NCBI GenBank assembly: GCA_005772945.1
Contig: SXIE01000128.1
Span: 1 to 40,747 of the forward strand
Length of the DNA: 40,747 nucleotides
Source: Pseudomonadota bacterium
GTDB lineage: Bacteria; Myxococcota; UBA9042; PHBI01
Direction of reading: 5' to 3'
The number at the start of each line of letters is the position of its first letter. The stretch's first letter is position 1. Positions 24,626-33,125 of this stretch are shown piece by piece. The notes under the pieces were generated by a model that did not search any database, had not been told where the DNA came from, and was given only the letters and a program-made list of their open reading frames with translations. A program made the position numbers and the translations under genes.

Positions 24626-27600
24626 ATGTCATTGCCGCAAGCCGCCCTCGCAACGCTCGGTAGGTACGCCCGTCATCTCGCCACATCCGGCATGATCGTC
24701 GCCTGGGCGGCGTGCTTTGGATGTGACGACACCGATGCTCGAAAGGACGCGCTCGATACCCCGGTCGCCGATGCCTCGGACGACGCTCAGGATACCGGGT
24801 CCGGCACGGGAGATCCGGAAGTGCAAGGGCCCGACGCCCCGGGCGCGAGTCCCACGATCGCGATCACCTCACCCGAGGACGGCGCTCTCGCCTCCGTGGG
24901 CACCGTGGTCGCACTGCAAGCGCACGTCGTCGATGGCGACACGCCCTCGCAGCAACTCACGGTCACGTGGTCGTCGGACCCTGATGGCGTGATCGGGACG
25001 ACCACACCGACGGCCGGCGGCGACACACGCCTCGAGGTCGCGGGGCTCTCGGTGGGACTCCATCGGCTCGACGCCACCGTCACGGACGAGAGCGGCCACG
25101 AAGCCACGGCGTCGATCACCCTCACGATCAACGCCCCGCCCGATCGCCCGACGGTGACGATTTCGCCGGACCACCCGACGACCAACGACGATCTCGAAGC
25201 CGTTCTCGAGGGCGTTTCAGATCCGAATCGCGCGGCGACCGATCTGACCGTCGCTTGGCATTGGTCCAAGGACGGCGTGGAACAAAGCGACCTGCGCACG
25301 TCGTCGGTTCGCGCCGCTCGCACGCAGAAAGGCGAGACCTGGGAGGTCCGCGTCACCGTGTCCGATGGCCACGCCGTCAGCGACGTCGCCGTCGACTCCG
25401 TCGTCATCGCGAACACGGTGCCGACGTGCGGCTCCGTCACCCTGACCCCCGCTGAGGCCCCCGCTGAGGCGACAACCACGAGCGAGCTCGTCTGTACTTG
25501 CGTGACGCGCGCCGACGCCGATGGAGATGCACCGGAGGATCTCTGCGCCTTCTATGATGGAACCGCCCTCCTTGCCGAGGTCCCGCCAAACGAGCAAGGC
25601 GCGTGTCACCTCGATCCGTCGCTCACCGCCAAGGGGATGGCCGTCACGTGCTCCTTCGAGCCGTCCGACGGCGAGGCGCAAGGCCCGGTCACCGCGTCGT
25701 CAGCGGTCTCGATCGGCAACACGGCGCCCACCGCACCCGTGAGCGTGGCGCTGACACCGACCGTGGCGGAGGCCGGCAGCGAGCTCTCGTGCGCCATCGC
25801 GGCCCCATCTGAAGACCCCGATGGCGACGCGATCACGTACGAGACGACCTGGTTTGTCGGCGCTCACCAGAGCGCCGGCGCGACCTCTGCGACCCTCCTC
25901 GCGGCGAGCCTCGCCCGCGACGATGCCGGCGCGACGCCGCGCCACGGCGACTCCATCCGGTGTGAGATGCGAGCGAGCGACGGCGTGTCGAGCTCGGAGC
26001 CGACCACCTCGAACGCGGTCGTCCTCGGTAACAGCGCCCCGATCGGTGGCCACGTGACGCTCTCGCCAACATCGGCGTCCGAGACCACGACCCTGACCTG
26101 CGACGCATCCGACGCGGTCGATCTCGACGGCGACGCGATCACCTGGACCTTCAGTTGGGAGGTCGGCGAGAGCGCGGTCGCCGGCGAGACCGGGTCGACC
26201 CTCACGGGCGCGCACTTCGACAAGGGCGACGACGTCCGCTGCCTCGCAACCGCTTCCGACGGCGCGGCGGCGGGGCCCACGCTTGCGTCCGACCCGGTCG
26301 TGACGATCACCAACACGCTGCCCTCGATCGCCTCGGCGTCGGTCACGCCGTCCACGTTCGCGAACGGCGACACGCTGACCTGCAACTACCAAGGCTGGGC
26401 AGATCCCGATCCAGCCGACGGGACCCCGCTGGTCGCCTACGCCTGGTTCGTCGACAAGGGAACCGACACGCCCGAGCTCGTGGGGCGCACCACTCCGACC
26501 ATCACTCCGCCCGTGCGACCTGCCGGAACGAAGTTCTTCTGTCGGGTCTCGCCCGTGAACGCGGAAGGCCACGGCGCGTCGGTCGACTCAGGGCCGGCGG
26601 TGGTCCTCAACTCCAAGCCCACGGTGGCCTCGGCGGTGCTCACGCCGAGCGACGGGGTCGTCGGCTCGGTCCTGACCTGCAGCGCCAACGCCCTCGGCGA
26701 TCCGGACGCGGACGCGGTCGTCGCGCGCTTTGCGTGGCTCAAGGGCACCGAGCCCATCTCGGGCGCCAACGGGCCGACGCTCGCCGCCCTGTTCCAGAAG
26801 GGCGACGCGATCCGATGCTCGGTCACGCCCTGGGATGGTGCGCTCGAGGGGACCCCCGCGCTCTCGAACGCCGTGACCATCGGCAATACCCTCCCCGTCG
26901 TCGCGGATGCGGCACTGACGCCCGCGTCCGCGGCGACCTGCACGGTCTTCGCGTGCGACGCCGCCGCACCGGTCGACCCGGACGCCGGCGACACGCTCCT
27001 CGTGCGCTATCGCTGGACGCGAAACGGCGAGGCCCTTCCCGACGACACCCGCACGCTCCGCGGCGAATCCATGCACATCGGTGACGTCCTCCAGTGCTTT
27101 GCCGCTGCGACCGACGGCACGCTCGATGCCCACCTCGAGCCGCTCTTTGGCCCCGAGGTCGCATCAAACACGGCGGTGGTGACCAACGCCAAACCGAGCA
27201 TCGCCAGCGCCTCGATCTCACCGGCCGCACCCAACACGGGCGCGCTGCTCTCCTGTGTGCCCGCGTCCTGGTCCGATCCGGACTGCGGTGCGTCCCCCAG
27301 CTACGCCTTCAAGTGGTACCGAGGCGCATCGGTGATCGCCGGTGCAACGTCCGCGACCTTCGCCACGACCGGCCTCGCGCCCGACACGCAGATCGCATGT
27401 CAGGCGATTCCCTTCGACGGCCTCGAGTATGGCGACGCGCGCCTCTCGCCCGCCGTGACGCTCGCGAACGCGCCGCCGACGGCAGCGGTGGTCGCCCTCT
27501 CGGCTCCGAGCGGCGCGGATGGTCCCGTCACGTGCACGCTCGCCACGCCCGCGACCGACTTGGGCCCGATCACATACACGTGGCGTTGGCGCATCAACAG

Positions 27601-30600
27601 CGCCCCATCGTTCGAGGGTGCGCAGACGCTGACGGCCGCCCAGGTCGCTCACTGCGACGTCGTCACCTGCGAGGCGATCGCGAGCGACGGCTTCGCGACC
27701 TCGACCTCGAACACCGCGACGCTGCAATTGCCGCTCGGAAGTGACTGCGCGGACGGCAACGCCTGCACCATCGACGCCTGCGCCGCCGGTGGCGGCTGCG
27801 CGCCCCCTTCGCCTGCTCCCCCGGGGGTCGTGACGATCGCGCCCGCGACCGCATACGAGACATCGACGCTGACGTGCCTCCCGGGCAGCAACACGAGCTG
27901 CGGCTTCGCGGTCGCCTGGAGCGTAAGCGGTCTACCCAGCGGCGCGTCGTCCTCGCTGACGGGGAGCGCGTTCAACAAGGGGGACCAGGTGAGCTGCTCC
28001 CTCCGTCCGAGCGCGGGCGGCGACGCCGTGGGCTCGGAGGTCAAGGTCATCGCCGACACCCCGCCCATCATCACGTCGGTGGCCCTCACCGCACCGACTC
28101 CGATCAGGGAAGCGAGCACGCTCGGCTGCGCGGTGGTCGGCTTCCAGGACGCCGACGGTGACGCCAACCAGACGACCACGCGCTGGCTCGTCAACGGCAG
28201 CCAGGTCGCCACCGGTGCCACTCTCACCGGCGCGAGCTTCCGCAAGGGCGATCAGATCGTCTGCAGCGCGACCGCCCGCGCGGCCGGAATCGATGGCAAC
28301 ACCGTGTCCAGCGCGGCCGTGACCGTGGCCAATACGGCGCCCCGCGTGGGCTCCGTGAACGTGACACCGAGCCCCGCCAAGGTCACCGACAACCTCCAGG
28401 CCTCGGCGCTCGGCGTGGTCGACGATGACGGGGATCCGGTGACGCTCGACTACCGCTGGTACGTCGGCGCCGCGCAGAAGGCGAGCGGGGCCATCGTGTC
28501 TGGCACCAAGTTCAAGAAGGGCGATGCGGTCGTGGTGGACATCGTGCCCTTCGACGGGACGGCCTACGGTGCGTCCGCCCGTTCACAACCGGTTTCGATC
28601 AGCAACAGCCCGCCGTCCATGAGCTCGGTCTCCATCGGGCTCCCGGAGGGTGCAACGGTCGCCACCAAGACGACGACGCTGACTGCGCAGGCCTACGGCG
28701 CCGACCCGGACGGGGACGCCGTGACCGGGACCTTCGCGTGGAAGCGGGGCGATACGCTGATCGGCAGCGACACGAGTCTTCCGACGAGCGCGTTCAATCG
28801 AGGCGACTCGATCACGCTCACGGTGACGCCGACAGACGGGAGCCTCTCGGGGTCGCCGCTGACCTCCGCCCCGGTGGTCATTCAGAACAGCCTCCCGACG
28901 ACGCCGGTCGTGCAGGTGACGCCGAGCGCTCCCGGGGACGTGGAGAACCTCGTGTGCACCATCGGCGCCGCCTCCACCGACGCGGACGGCGATCCGATCA
29001 CCTACCAGATCACCTGGTACAACCGAGGCGTCGCCACCAGCTACGCGGCCACGGGCGTCAGCGCGAGCGCCTCGGTGACCGTGCCGGCCAGCGCCACGGC
29101 CAGGGGCGACGTGTGGACCTGCCGCATCGCGGCCTCCGACGCCGCCGGCCCAGGCGCCTCGAGCGAGGTGTCGGTCGAGGTGAGCGACCTGTCGTCGGCG
29201 CAGGCCTCGGGCCTCATGCTCCGGATGAGCTTCGAGGGAGACTTCAGCGATCGCAGCGGGAACGGCCACGCCGGCACGGTGAGCGGAACGTCGCCAACGT
29301 TCATCAACGCGTGCGCAGGCAAGGCGGCGCATTTCGGAGGTGCCGGGCGCCTGTCGCTCGCCAACTCCGCGGCGCTCGGCCCACGGTCGGGCGGTCCGCG
29401 CACGGTTGCCGCGTGGGTCCGCGCGAACGTGGCCGCCGGCGAATTTGGCAACTATGCCGGGCAGTACAACAACATGAACCCAGGCGACTCGCTCTTCTTC
29501 GTCGCGATCGAGACGTCGCAGAGCCCGGCTAGGTTCGAGGCCACGGGCAACGGCACCAACGCGCTCTTCACGACGCCAGCGGGCGGATTCGGGACGTTCC
29601 GACACCTCGTGGCCGTCTACGATCCAGCCCAGAGCAAGGCGTTCCTCTATGTCGATGGCGTCCTTGCGACGAGCGGCAGCATCGCCTTCTCGGCCTCGAG
29701 CAGCAAACCGTTCGAGGTCGGTGGGCTCAGCACGGCCGGCAACTTCAAGGGCGACCTCGACGAGCTCATGGTCTTCGATCGGGCGCTGAGCGCCACCGAG
29801 GTCGCGCAGCTCACGGCGGCTGTCCAATGCGGTGCGCCGGCCTCGGACAACTGCGGCGGCGTGACCTACGAGGGATGTTGTACCGCGCAGGGAACCGTCC
29901 GCTGGTGTGACCAGGGCCAACTCTACACCTCCGACTGCGCAGCACAGGACACGACGTGCGGCTGGGCGAGCGACACCAGCGGCGGCGCTTACTACTGCGC
30001 CAACGAGGCGTCGCCCGGCCCGGCGAGCGCGCCCTACTTGTGCGCGGGCGAGACATGCTTGAACACGTGCGCGGGCCGTGAGTGTGGCTACCAGTGCGGC
30101 CAGAGCTGCGGCACCTGCGGCAGCGGCGAGGTCTGCACCGCGGACGGCCAGTGCGAACCGGATCGCTGTGGCACGCTGGACTACTACGGTTGCTGCAGCG
30201 GCTCGGTGTCGGTCTGGTGCCAGGACAACCAGATCCTCACGGCCAGCTGCGACGGCGCAGGCAGCACCGGATGCGGTTGGACCGATGGAGTCGGCTACTA
30301 CTGCGGCGGGGTCAATGACGACCCCAGTGGCACTTACCCACGCGCGTGCGAGATCCCGATCTGCGCGACGCAGCTGCTCGACGACACGATCGTGCATCAG
30401 GCCGAGCTCCAAGGGGCCATGCCGGAGCGTATCTGGGTCGGCGTCGGCGCGACGTCCATCGGCATTCAGAGCTCGGGTGCGGCGGTCGACGACCTCGTCG
30501 TCCGGCGCAACTCGGACGCGGTGGTCCTGCTCGAAGACAACTTCGATGATGCCACAATCTGGCTGTCCAGATCGGGGGCCATCGGGCTCGCGACGGTGCT

Positions 30601-31393
30601 CAGCGGCGTGGGGATCTTCACCGCGGACTGGGGACGCCTCGAGCGCACCGGCGACGGCGTCGCGACCGGAACGGGCTTCTCGGTCAGCATCGACACCTAC
30701 TGGGCGGCCCAGACCAACCACCACGACATGGTGATTCACCGGTCCGCGTCGGCGCTGCCTGCGTGGGACAACGCCTGGTTCCGCGCGTCGATCGAGCTCG
30801 GCAAATACGCCTCGCAAAACGTGACCCCGTTTGCCAGCTTTGCACTCGAGCCGCGCGACGCAGTCGTCACCCTGCACTCGTCGACGCCGCTCGCCGCGAC
30901 GCCGACGCTCGGGTGGCACACCCAGACCGTGCGGTTCGAGGTGGGTCACTGCGTCTCGACCGTCACCTGCCCAGGCGGTACGACGTGGGACCCGAGCGCC
31001 GGCTACTGCGCGACCCCGTGGACGGATATCGCCACTTTCAGCGGCAACCAGCAGTGCGGTCCGCAGTACTACCAGGTCACCCTACCCTTCGGGATGAACG
31101 AGTTCCGGCCGCGCGCGGCGTCCTCGGTTTCGGGCGGCTTCCTCGCGGCCGTCACAACCCTCGATCAGTCCACCCTGTGGTCGTTCAGCCCGAATGGCGA
31201 GACGAGCATCTGCAACAACCTCTGGGGTGACGACCAGGGCGTGTGGAGCGCGGGCATACGTCGCACGGCCGGCCCGACCCAGGCCGCGTGCACGTCGCCG
31301 ATGTCACCGCCGCCCGCGGCGTACTACCTGAGGGGATGCGGGATCTACGCGTTCGCGATTCAGGGCCGCGGGCTCGTCCCGCCCGTTCCCTGA
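24626..31393 (+). CDS. Giant repetitive lipoprotein with Ig-like, LamG and cysteine-rich regions
   Basis: The 2255-residue protein begins with a signal peptide ending in a lipobox-like CFGC (MIVAWAACFGCDDTD), so it is probably lipid-anchored on the outer membrane. About fifteen Ig/PKD-like repeats of roughly 95 residues fill residues 70-1525. Each has a cysteine pair and a pattern like D-x-D-G-D, then W, then F-x-K-G-D-x-[IV]-x-C, then T-P-x-D-G. A LamG/concanavalin-like domain follows (about 1530-1725, including MLRMSFEGDFSDRSGNGHAG). A cysteine-rich stretch (about 1735-1910) and a beta-rich C-terminus complete it. The start has GGGAGACCCGTCATG. I infer a surface or adhesion role. It is likely myxobacterial in style. 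Confidence 0.88.
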   Translation: MSLPQAALATLGRYARHLATSGMIVAWAACFGCDDTDARKDALDTPVADASDDAQDTGSGTGDPEVQGPDAPGASPTIAITSPEDGALASVGTVVALQAHVVDGDTPSQQLTVTWSSDPDGVIGTTTPTAGGDTRLEVAGLSVGLHRLDATVTDESGHEATASITLTINAPPDRPTVTISPDHPTTNDDLEAVLEGVSDPNRAATDLTVAWHWSKDGVEQSDLRTSSVRAARTQKGETWEVRVTVSDGHAVSDVAVDSVVIANTVPTCGSVTLTPAEAPAEATTTSELVCTCVTRADADGDAPEDLCAFYDGTALLAEVPPNEQGACHLDPSLTAKGMAVTCSFEPSDGEAQGPVTASSAVSIGNTAPTAPVSVALTPTVAEAGSELSCAIAAPSEDPDGDAITYETTWFVGAHQSAGATSATLLAASLARDDAGATPRHGDSIRCEMRASDGVSSSEPTTSNAVVLGNSAPIGGHVTLSPTSASETTTLTCDASDAVDLDGDAITWTFSWEVGESAVAGETGSTLTGAHFDKGDDVRCLATASDGAAAGPTLASDPVVTITNTLPSIASASVTPSTFANGDTLTCNYQGWADPDPADGTPLVAYAWFVDKGTDTPELVGRTTPTITPPVRPAGTKFFCRVSPVNAEGHGASVDSGPAVVLNSKPTVASAVLTPSDGVVGSVLTCSANALGDPDADAVVARFAWLKGTEPISGANGPTLAALFQKGDAIRCSVTPWDGALEGTPALSNAVTIGNTLPVVADAALTPASAATCTVFACDAAAPVDPDAGDTLLVRYRWTRNGEALPDDTRTLRGESMHIGDVLQCFAAATDGTLDAHLEPLFGPEVASNTAVVTNAKPSIASASISPAAPNTGALLSCVPASWSDPDCGASPSYAFKWYRGASVIAGATSATFATTGLAPDTQIACQAIPFDGLEYGDARLSPAVTLANAPPTAAVVALSAPSGADGPVTCTLATPATDLGPITYTWRWRINSAPSFEGAQTLTAAQVAHCDVVTCEAIASDGFATSTSNTATLQLPLGSDCADGNACTIDACAAGGGCAPPSPAPPGVVTIAPATAYETSTLTCLPGSNTSCGFAVAWSVSGLPSGASSSLTGSAFNKGDQVSCSLRPSAGGDAVGSEVKVIADTPPIITSVALTAPTPIREASTLGCAVVGFQDADGDANQTTTRWLVNGSQVATGATLTGASFRKGDQIVCSATARAAGIDGNTVSSAAVTVANTAPRVGSVNVTPSPAKVTDNLQASALGVVDDDGDPVTLDYRWYVGAAQKASGAIVSGTKFKKGDAVVVDIVPFDGTAYGASARSQPVSISNSPPSMSSVSIGLPEGATVATKTTTLTAQAYGADPDGDAVTGTFAWKRGDTLIGSDTSLPTSAFNRGDSITLTVTPTDGSLSGSPLTSAPVVIQNSLPTTPVVQVTPSAPGDVENLVCTIGAASTDADGDPITYQITWYNRGVATSYAATGVSASASVTVPASATARGDVWTCRIAASDAAGPGASSEVSVEVSDLSSAQASGLMLRMSFEGDFSDRSGNGHAGTVSGTSPTFINACAGKAAHFGGAGRLSLANSAALGPRSGGPRTVAAWVRANVAAGEFGNYAGQYNNMNPGDSLFFVAIETSQSPARFEATGNGTNALFTTPAGGFGTFRHLVAVYDPAQSKAFLYVDGVLATSGSIAFSASSSKPFEVGGLSTAGNFKGDLDELMVFDRALSATEVAQLTAAVQCGAPASDNCGGVTYEGCCTAQGTVRWCDQGQLYTSDCAAQDTTCGWASDTSGGAYYCANEASPGPASAPYLCAGETCLNTCAGRECGYQCGQSCGTCGSGEVCTADGQCEPDRCGTLDYYGCCSGSVSVWCQDNQILTASCDGAGSTGCGWTDGVGYYCGGVNDDPSGTYPRACEIPICATQLLDDTIVHQAELQGAMPERIWVGVGATSIGIQSSGAAVDDLVVRRNSDAVVLLEDNFDDATIWLSRSGAIGLATVLSGVGIFTADWGRLERTGDGVATGTGFSVSIDTYWAAQTNHHDMVIHRSASALPAWDNAWFRASIELGKYASQNVTPFASFALEPRDAVVTLHSSTPLAATPTLGWHTQTVRFEVGHCVSTVTCPGGTTWDPSAGYCATPWTDIATFSGNQQCGPQYYQVTLPFGMNEFRPRAASSVSGGFLAAVTTLDQSTLWSFSPNGETSICNNLWGDDQGVWSAGIRRTAGPTQAACTSPMSPPPAAYYLRGCGIYAFAIQGRGLVPPVP

Positions 31394-31402
31394 GGGGCGA
31401 CA

Positions 31403-31431
31403 GGTCCTCGTGGTCCGCCGCTGGGAGGACC
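31403..31431. terminator. Inverted repeat between convergent genes, possible terminator
   Basis: GGTCCTC at 31403-31409 pairs with GAGGACC at 31425-31431 around a 15-base loop. It sits in the 55-bp gap between the lipoprotein gene and the convergent vWA gene. There is no T-run, so intrinsic termination is only suggested. Confidence 0.45.
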
Positions 31432-31448
31432 GCGGGCGGGCCCGTCAG

Positions 31449-33125
31449 CTACGGTGGGTTCACGAACGTGCCGGTCGGGGGGACGGGTCCGCGGTAGCGG
31501 AGCAGGTCCCCCACCACCCCGCCGAGGCGCCGCGCGAGCTCGGCCAGCGGAACCTCGGCGAGGTGGTGCCGGTAGTAGTCGGCGACGTGGCTCGTGTCGG
31601 GCCCGAGGCCGATACCCACCGGCGCGAGCCCGCGCGCGGTGAGGCTCGCCACCGCGTCGACCAGGTCCCGCGGCGTCGAGTGACGGCCGTGGGGTTGGCC
31701 GTCGCTGATGACGATGAGGAAGTGGTCGTGGGCCGGGTATGCGAGAAGGTGGTCGGCTGCGGCGAGGAGGCATGGACCGTCGTCGTTGCGCCGTGGGTCG
31801 TTGTGGCCGCCCACGCGTTGGCCTTCGGGCTCGAGGGCGAGCTCGGGGAGCGTCGCGCGGAGCGCGGGGCCCAAGCCTTGGTGGAAGTCGACAATCGGGA
31901 TGAGTTCGTCCTGGAAACCGTCCATGCGGAAGGGGACGTCGAGGCGCGCCAGGACCTCGGCCATCAGGCAGGCACCCCGCAAGGCCGCCTGGATCTTCTC
32001 GCGGCGCATCGAGCCCGAGAGATCGATGAGGAGCCCGAAGGCGGCCGTGCGCCGGTCGGGGATGTTCGGGCGCATGAACGGCTTGGGGGGCCGCGACGGG
32101 TCGGCCTCGCTGGCCATGAGCGCTCTCAGATCGACGCGACGGCCTTGCGCGAAGCCCCTCTCCAAGCGCAGCCGCCGGCGCGGCGCTAGGTGTTCCTCGA
32201 GGTTGCGCGCGAGCGTGTCGACCAGGCCCGCGACGTCGCGGTAGAGTTCCTCGTAGCCGTCGAGCGCGAAGGCGAGCGTCGGCGCAAGTGGCGTCAATTT
32301 CGTGGCATATTCGCCAGAGTCCGAAGGCGGTGCTCGACGGGCGGGAGCGTTCTCCCCGAGCTCGAGCCCACGTCCGCCATCCACGACGCCGCCACCCTCG
32401 ACAAAGGCTTCGTTGGCGAGCGACTCGGCATGCCAAAGCTCGGCGAAGTGCGGGACGATCGCGCGCGACGCCAGCTCGAAGGCCTCCTTGGCCGATGCGA
32501 AGACGGCGACCTCGTCGGCCATGGCGGAAGGCCGCGTGCGGGCATATCGGCTCCGCGCCTCGCGCGTCGCGTCGAGGACCGCACGCACGCGTCGGCTCGC
32601 GTCGCTCGCCGGGGGCGCGGTGAGCGACGCTTCCGACGCGCCCGGGGCGCCATCCTCCGCGGTCGCGGCCGCCGCCAGGAGCGCCGCGACGAACATCGTC
32701 GGCGCCTGGATGGCGCGCGTCTCCGAGGCCCCACGCGCCGTCGCGAGCCAGCTTCGGACGCCCGGATAGCGCGCGCACATCCAGGCTTCGCAGCGGACGT
32801 CCTCGATCGCGTTCAGGACCAAGGCCCACATCGCCGCGGGCTCGCGCTCGCGGAGCCACGCATGGTAGCGCGAGACGCGCGCGTGACCGACCTCGTGCGC
32901 GATGATGCCGGCACACGCCTCCTCGCCGAGCCGCACGAGGTCCGCGCGCGGGACGCCGATCGCGCGCCGCTCGGGCATGTAGCACCAGGCACCGTCGTGG
33001 ACGACGACCGCCAGATCGGCGTCGTGGCAGAGGCCCGTGGCGAGCGCCGAAAGAGCCAGCTCGCGGGTGCGCGCATCTGCCGCGGCGGCCCGGCGAGCGT
33101 CACCATCGACCATGGGCGGGCTCAT
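31449..33125 (-). CDS. vWA protein with an N-terminal metallopeptidase-like domain
   Basis: The 558-residue protein has two recognisable parts. The N-terminal domain carries IIAHEVGHARV (H77-E78-x-x-H81) followed by NAIED (E108), the zinc-binding pattern of gluzincin-like proteins. This matches the putative metallopeptidase domain that often precedes VWA-like domains. The C-terminal vWA domain has the MIDAS motif DLSGSMRREK (about residue 368) and FLIVISDGQPHGRHS. Such proteins are usually encoded next to MoxR-type AAA+ ATPases. Here the start overlaps the stop of the AAA+ gene (ATGA), so the two probably act together. Whether the zinc site is catalytic is unknown. Confidence 0.88.
   Translation of the reverse strand: MSPPMVDGDARRAAAADARTRELALSALATGLCHDADLAVVVHDGAWCYMPERRAIGVPRADLVRLGEEACAGIIAHEVGHARVSRYHAWLREREPAAMWALVLNAIEDVRCEAWMCARYPGVRSWLATARGASETRAIQAPTMFVAALLAAAATAEDGAPGASEASLTAPPASDASRRVRAVLDATREARSRYARTRPSAMADEVAVFASAKEAFELASRAIVPHFAELWHAESLANEAFVEGGGVVDGGRGLELGENAPARRAPPSDSGEYATKLTPLAPTLAFALDGYEELYRDVAGLVDTLARNLEEHLAPRRRLRLERGFAQGRRVDLRALMASEADPSRPPKPFMRPNIPDRRTAAFGLLIDLSGSMRREKIQAALRGACLMAEVLARLDVPFRMDGFQDELIPIVDFHQGLGPALRATLPELALEPEGQRVGGHNDPRRNDDGPCLLAAADHLLAYPAHDHFLIVISDGQPHGRHSTPRDLVDAVASLTARGLAPVGIGLGPDTSHVADYYRHHLAEVPLAELARRLGGVVGDLLRYRGPVPPTGTFVNPP

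Noticed and set aside
28583..30949. 788-residue minus-strand frame
   Set aside because: It is antisense to the giant lipoprotein, whose signal peptide, repeats and LamG domain establish the true strand.
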